Source of the DNA: an uncultured Clostridia bacterium
Lineage (GTDB): Bacteria; Bacillota; Clostridia; Acetivibrionales; CALMWN01
Assembly: GCA_937873555.1 (NCBI GenBank)
Contig: CALMWN010000492.1
Coordinates: 1 to 6,664, forward strand
Length of the DNA stretch: 6,664 nt
Direction: 5' to 3'
Made by a program: the position numbers and the translations under genes. The notes under the pieces were generated by a model. It saw only the letters and a program-made list of their open reading frames with translations, searched no databases and was not told the origin of the DNA. Position 1 is the stretch's first letter; each line of letters begins with the position of its first letter. Positions 4,939 to 6,664 of this stretch are shown here, piece after piece.

Positions 4939-6138
4939 ATGTTTGGGGAAAGAAGAAAAGGCGGTTTTCTTAAAACGGTTTTCATTACACTTTTAGGCTC
5001 GATGGCGGTTGCAGTCCTGATATTTTTCTATACCTCAGGAAGCATTGACAGAAGGATGCCCCCGGCTCAAGTACCTAAATCGGATGCCAATGCCACGCCC
5101 AGACCGCAGCAGATAGCAGCTGAAGTACCGGGGGGAGCGGCGGACGGTACAGCCGGAGCAAATACGCCGGGAGGCATAAGTGGCTTCAACGCAGCCAATG
5201 TTGCAAAAAATGCCTCTCCGGGAGTTGCCGGAATATCTGTTTTAAAAACCGAGAGTGATTCCATATTCAAGCCAAAAACGGTCCAGGGTGTTGGCTCCGG
5301 TGTTATTGTAAGCGCGAATGGATTTATTCTTACCAATAATCATGTGGCAGGAGGAAAAACCGAGCGGATCACAGTATCCTTTATAGACGGCAGAACTGCT
5401 GACGGCACAACAGTGTGGGCCGACCCGACACTTGACCTGGCGATAGTAAAAGTTAATATGACAGGGCTGACCACCATACCACTGGGGGATGCAAATACCG
5501 TACAGGTCGGAGAACCGGCTATAGCCATAGGAAACCCTCTTGGGCTGCAGTTCCAGAGGACGGTTACATCGGGAATTATAAGCGCATTGAACAGGACGAT
5601 CAAGATAGATACCGATCAGGGTCCAAACTTCATGGAGGATCTGATACAGACTGATGCGAGCATAAATCCCGGAAACAGCGGTGGCCCGCTTTTGAATGCC
5701 AGGGGTGAAGTAATCGCGATAAATACCATTAAAGTTGCCAGTGCAGAAGGTATGGGCTTTGCAGTGCCAATTAATGTTGCTGTTCCTATTATAAGGCATC
5801 TGATTGACAGGGGTGAATTTGTAGAGCCATACCTTGGAGTTTTTGCATACGACAGGGAGGTAATACCTTATCTCAATAATGGTATCAGACTGGATAACGG
5901 CATTTATGCAGCCAATGTGGATGAATCGGGGCCGGCTTTCAAGAGCGGTATAAGAGTAGGCGGCATAATCACCCAGGTGGACGGAAGAAACATCAATACC
6001 ATGATGCAGTTAAGGACCTACATTTATTCCAAGTACCCCGGAGATACAATAACCGTTACACACATAAACAACGGGCAGACGGGTACCCTTCAGATAAAGC
6101 TTGCCGCAAAAGAAAAGGACGGGCTCGTAACAAGGTAA
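4939..6138 (+). CDS. htrA: HtrA/DegP-family trypsin-like serine protease with PDZ domain, membrane anchored
   Basis: The 399-residue protein is an envelope quality-control protease that degrades misfolded proteins outside the membrane. A short basic N-terminus (RRKGGFLK) precedes one membrane helix (about 12-31), which acts as a signal anchor and places the protease outside. A Pro/Ala/Gly-rich linker (about 38-82) follows. The trypsin-like domain (about 85-290) has the full triad: His135 (TNNHVAG), Asp166 (TLDLAIV) and Ser247 (NPGNSGGP). A single PDZ domain (about 296-390) begins at YLGVFAYD. The start is the ATG at 4939, with AGAAGG at 4925-4930 eight bases upstream. The open frame extends back to a GTG at 4837, but that would lie inside the DUF951 gene and terminator, with no proper ribosome site. 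I found no convincing promoter in 4873-4924. The gene probably acts with the neighbouring channel in envelope stress. Confidence 0.95.
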   Translation: MFGERRKGGFLKTVFITLLGSMAVAVLIFFYTSGSIDRRMPPAQVPKSDANATPRPQQIAAEVPGGAADGTAGANTPGGISGFNAANVAKNASPGVAGISVLKTESDSIFKPKTVQGVGSGVIVSANGFILTNNHVAGGKTERITVSFIDGRTADGTTVWADPTLDLAIVKVNMTGLTTIPLGDANTVQVGEPAIAIGNPLGLQFQRTVTSGIISALNRTIKIDTDQGPNFMEDLIQTDASINPGNSGGPLLNARGEVIAINTIKVASAEGMGFAVPINVAVPIIRHLIDRGEFVEPYLGVFAYDREVIPYLNNGIRLDNGIYAANVDESGPAFKSGIRVGGIITQVDGRNINTMMQLRTYIYSKYPGDTITVTHINNGQTGTLQIKLAAKEKDGLVTR

Positions 6139-6234
6139 ACAGCAATTTTTCGGATATTCTGCATAACCCTCTCCATAATATGGCAATACTATTTTTGTGT
6201 TATTGCAAGGCGAAATTATGCGGGAGGATATAAA

Positions 6235-6528
6235 ATGAGCAGCATAAGGAGAGTTACCGGGAGCAGCGATTTTGAAACCACCATAAGGGAATACTTGAGG
6301 CAGGGCAAGGAGAAGCTTGAGAAGGACCTTTCAGGTACAAGAGAGGCAATAAAAATCATAGCCAGGGATAAAACGAGGAATTTCATAAAAACCATGGATA
6401 AAGGTCTGAATGAAGAAGAACGGGAATTCTTGAATGCGCTGATTGTATCGAGTATGTACCAATCATTTTGTTATGGCTACGGGATAGGCAAAATGGAGGG
6501 TATAACGAATAACAGGATATACCTCTAG
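6235..6528 (+). CDS. hypothetical protein, 97 residues
   Basis: I do not recognise this protein. It is probably real: GGGAGG at 6222-6227 lies seven bases before the ATG, codon use resembles the neighbours, and it follows the protease gene on the same strand. Residues 10-62 are highly charged and predicted helical (IREYLRQGKEKLEKDL, then ARDKTRNFIKTMDKG). Residues 63-90 form a more hydrophobic segment with aromatics and glycines (MYQSFCYGYGIGKMEG). One cysteine (79) is present. No signal peptide or clear membrane span is seen. No terminator is visible in the 96-base gap after the protease gene, so the two may be co-transcribed. That gap holds a weak hairpin (GCAATA 6183-6188, TATTGC 6201-6206) and a CATAAT box (6174-6179) without a good -35 partner. 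Confidence 0.75.
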   Translation: MSSIRRVTGSSDFETTIREYLRQGKEKLEKDLSGTREAIKIIARDKTRNFIKTMDKGLNEEEREFLNALIVSSMYQSFCYGYGIGKMEGITNNRIYL

Positions 6529-6583
6529 ATATATCAATAATCAAAAACATTAACTTTTTTCGGATTGAACAACAAAAAACATG

Positions 6584-6613
6584 TTGACACAGGTTTTGTA
6601 CACTGGTAACCTG
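6584..6613 (+). promoter_or_regulatory. promoter with internal inverted repeat, driving a gene beyond the window
   Basis: A perfect TTGACA (6584-6589) is followed after 17 bases by TAACCT (6607-6612), preceded by TGG, an extended -10 feature. An inverted repeat CAGGTT-N12-AACCTG (6590-6595/6608-6613) fills the spacer and covers the -10 box, a typical place for a repressor operator. The remaining 51 bases contain no clear start codon with a ribosome site. The target gene lies to the right, outside the window. The -10 box matches at only three positions. Confidence 0.45.
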
Positions 6614-6664
6614 AATTCTGCACCTAAAATATGGAAATAAGGCATTACAAACCGCTAATCATAA

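Overview
The window looks like chromosomal DNA of a low-to-moderate GC member of the Clostridia. Supporting signs are strong AGGAGG-type ribosome sites, sigma-A promoters, a clostridial-type small rubredoxin, a Bacillus/Clostridium-type glutamine synthetase (GSI-alpha), an ANTAR regulator directly behind glnA, and an MscS plus DUF951 pair. I cannot assign a genus from the sequence. All seven genes read rightward, and there are no rRNA, tRNA, CRISPR or transposase genes.

Layout. 1-186: AT-rich non-coding DNA ending in a good promoter (TTGACA-N17-TCTAAT). 187-345: rubredoxin. 346-856: 511 bases without a gene. This stretch holds a long nested palindrome (361-518), two candidate distal promoters (513-581), a structured leader with an ANTAR-type hexaloop hairpin overlapping a terminator-like stem (619-675), and a second promoter close to glnA (776-804) embedded in a dyad. 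857-2191: glnA. 2192-2316: a gap with a second hexaloop hairpin overlapping a very long stem-loop. 2317-2886: a response regulator with an ANTAR RNA-binding domain and a degenerate receiver, followed by a clear terminator. 3019-3738: a PuuD-like class I glutamine amidotransferase (peptidase C26). 3791-4660 and 4653-4853: an MscS channel overlapping a DUF951 gene. 4939-6138: a membrane-anchored HtrA serine protease with one PDZ domain. 6235-6528: a 97-residue protein I do not recognise. 6529-6664: non-coding DNA with an outward-facing promoter (TTGACA) containing an inverted repeat, for a gene beyond the window.

How the parts fit. The most interesting unit is glnA plus its ANTAR neighbour. ANTAR proteins are antiterminators that bind RNA hairpins with six-base loops (A at position 1, G at position 4) and so prevent formation of an overlapping terminator. 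A hairpin of that kind, overlapping the 5' arm of a larger stem, can be drawn both in the glnA leader and between glnA and the regulator. This suggests, but does not prove, a nitrogen-control loop in which the regulator controls glnA and its own gene. MscS, DUF951 and HtrA form a probable envelope or osmotic-stress cluster. Three starts were moved inward on ribosome-site evidence: glnA to 857, DUF951 to 4653 and HtrA to 4939.
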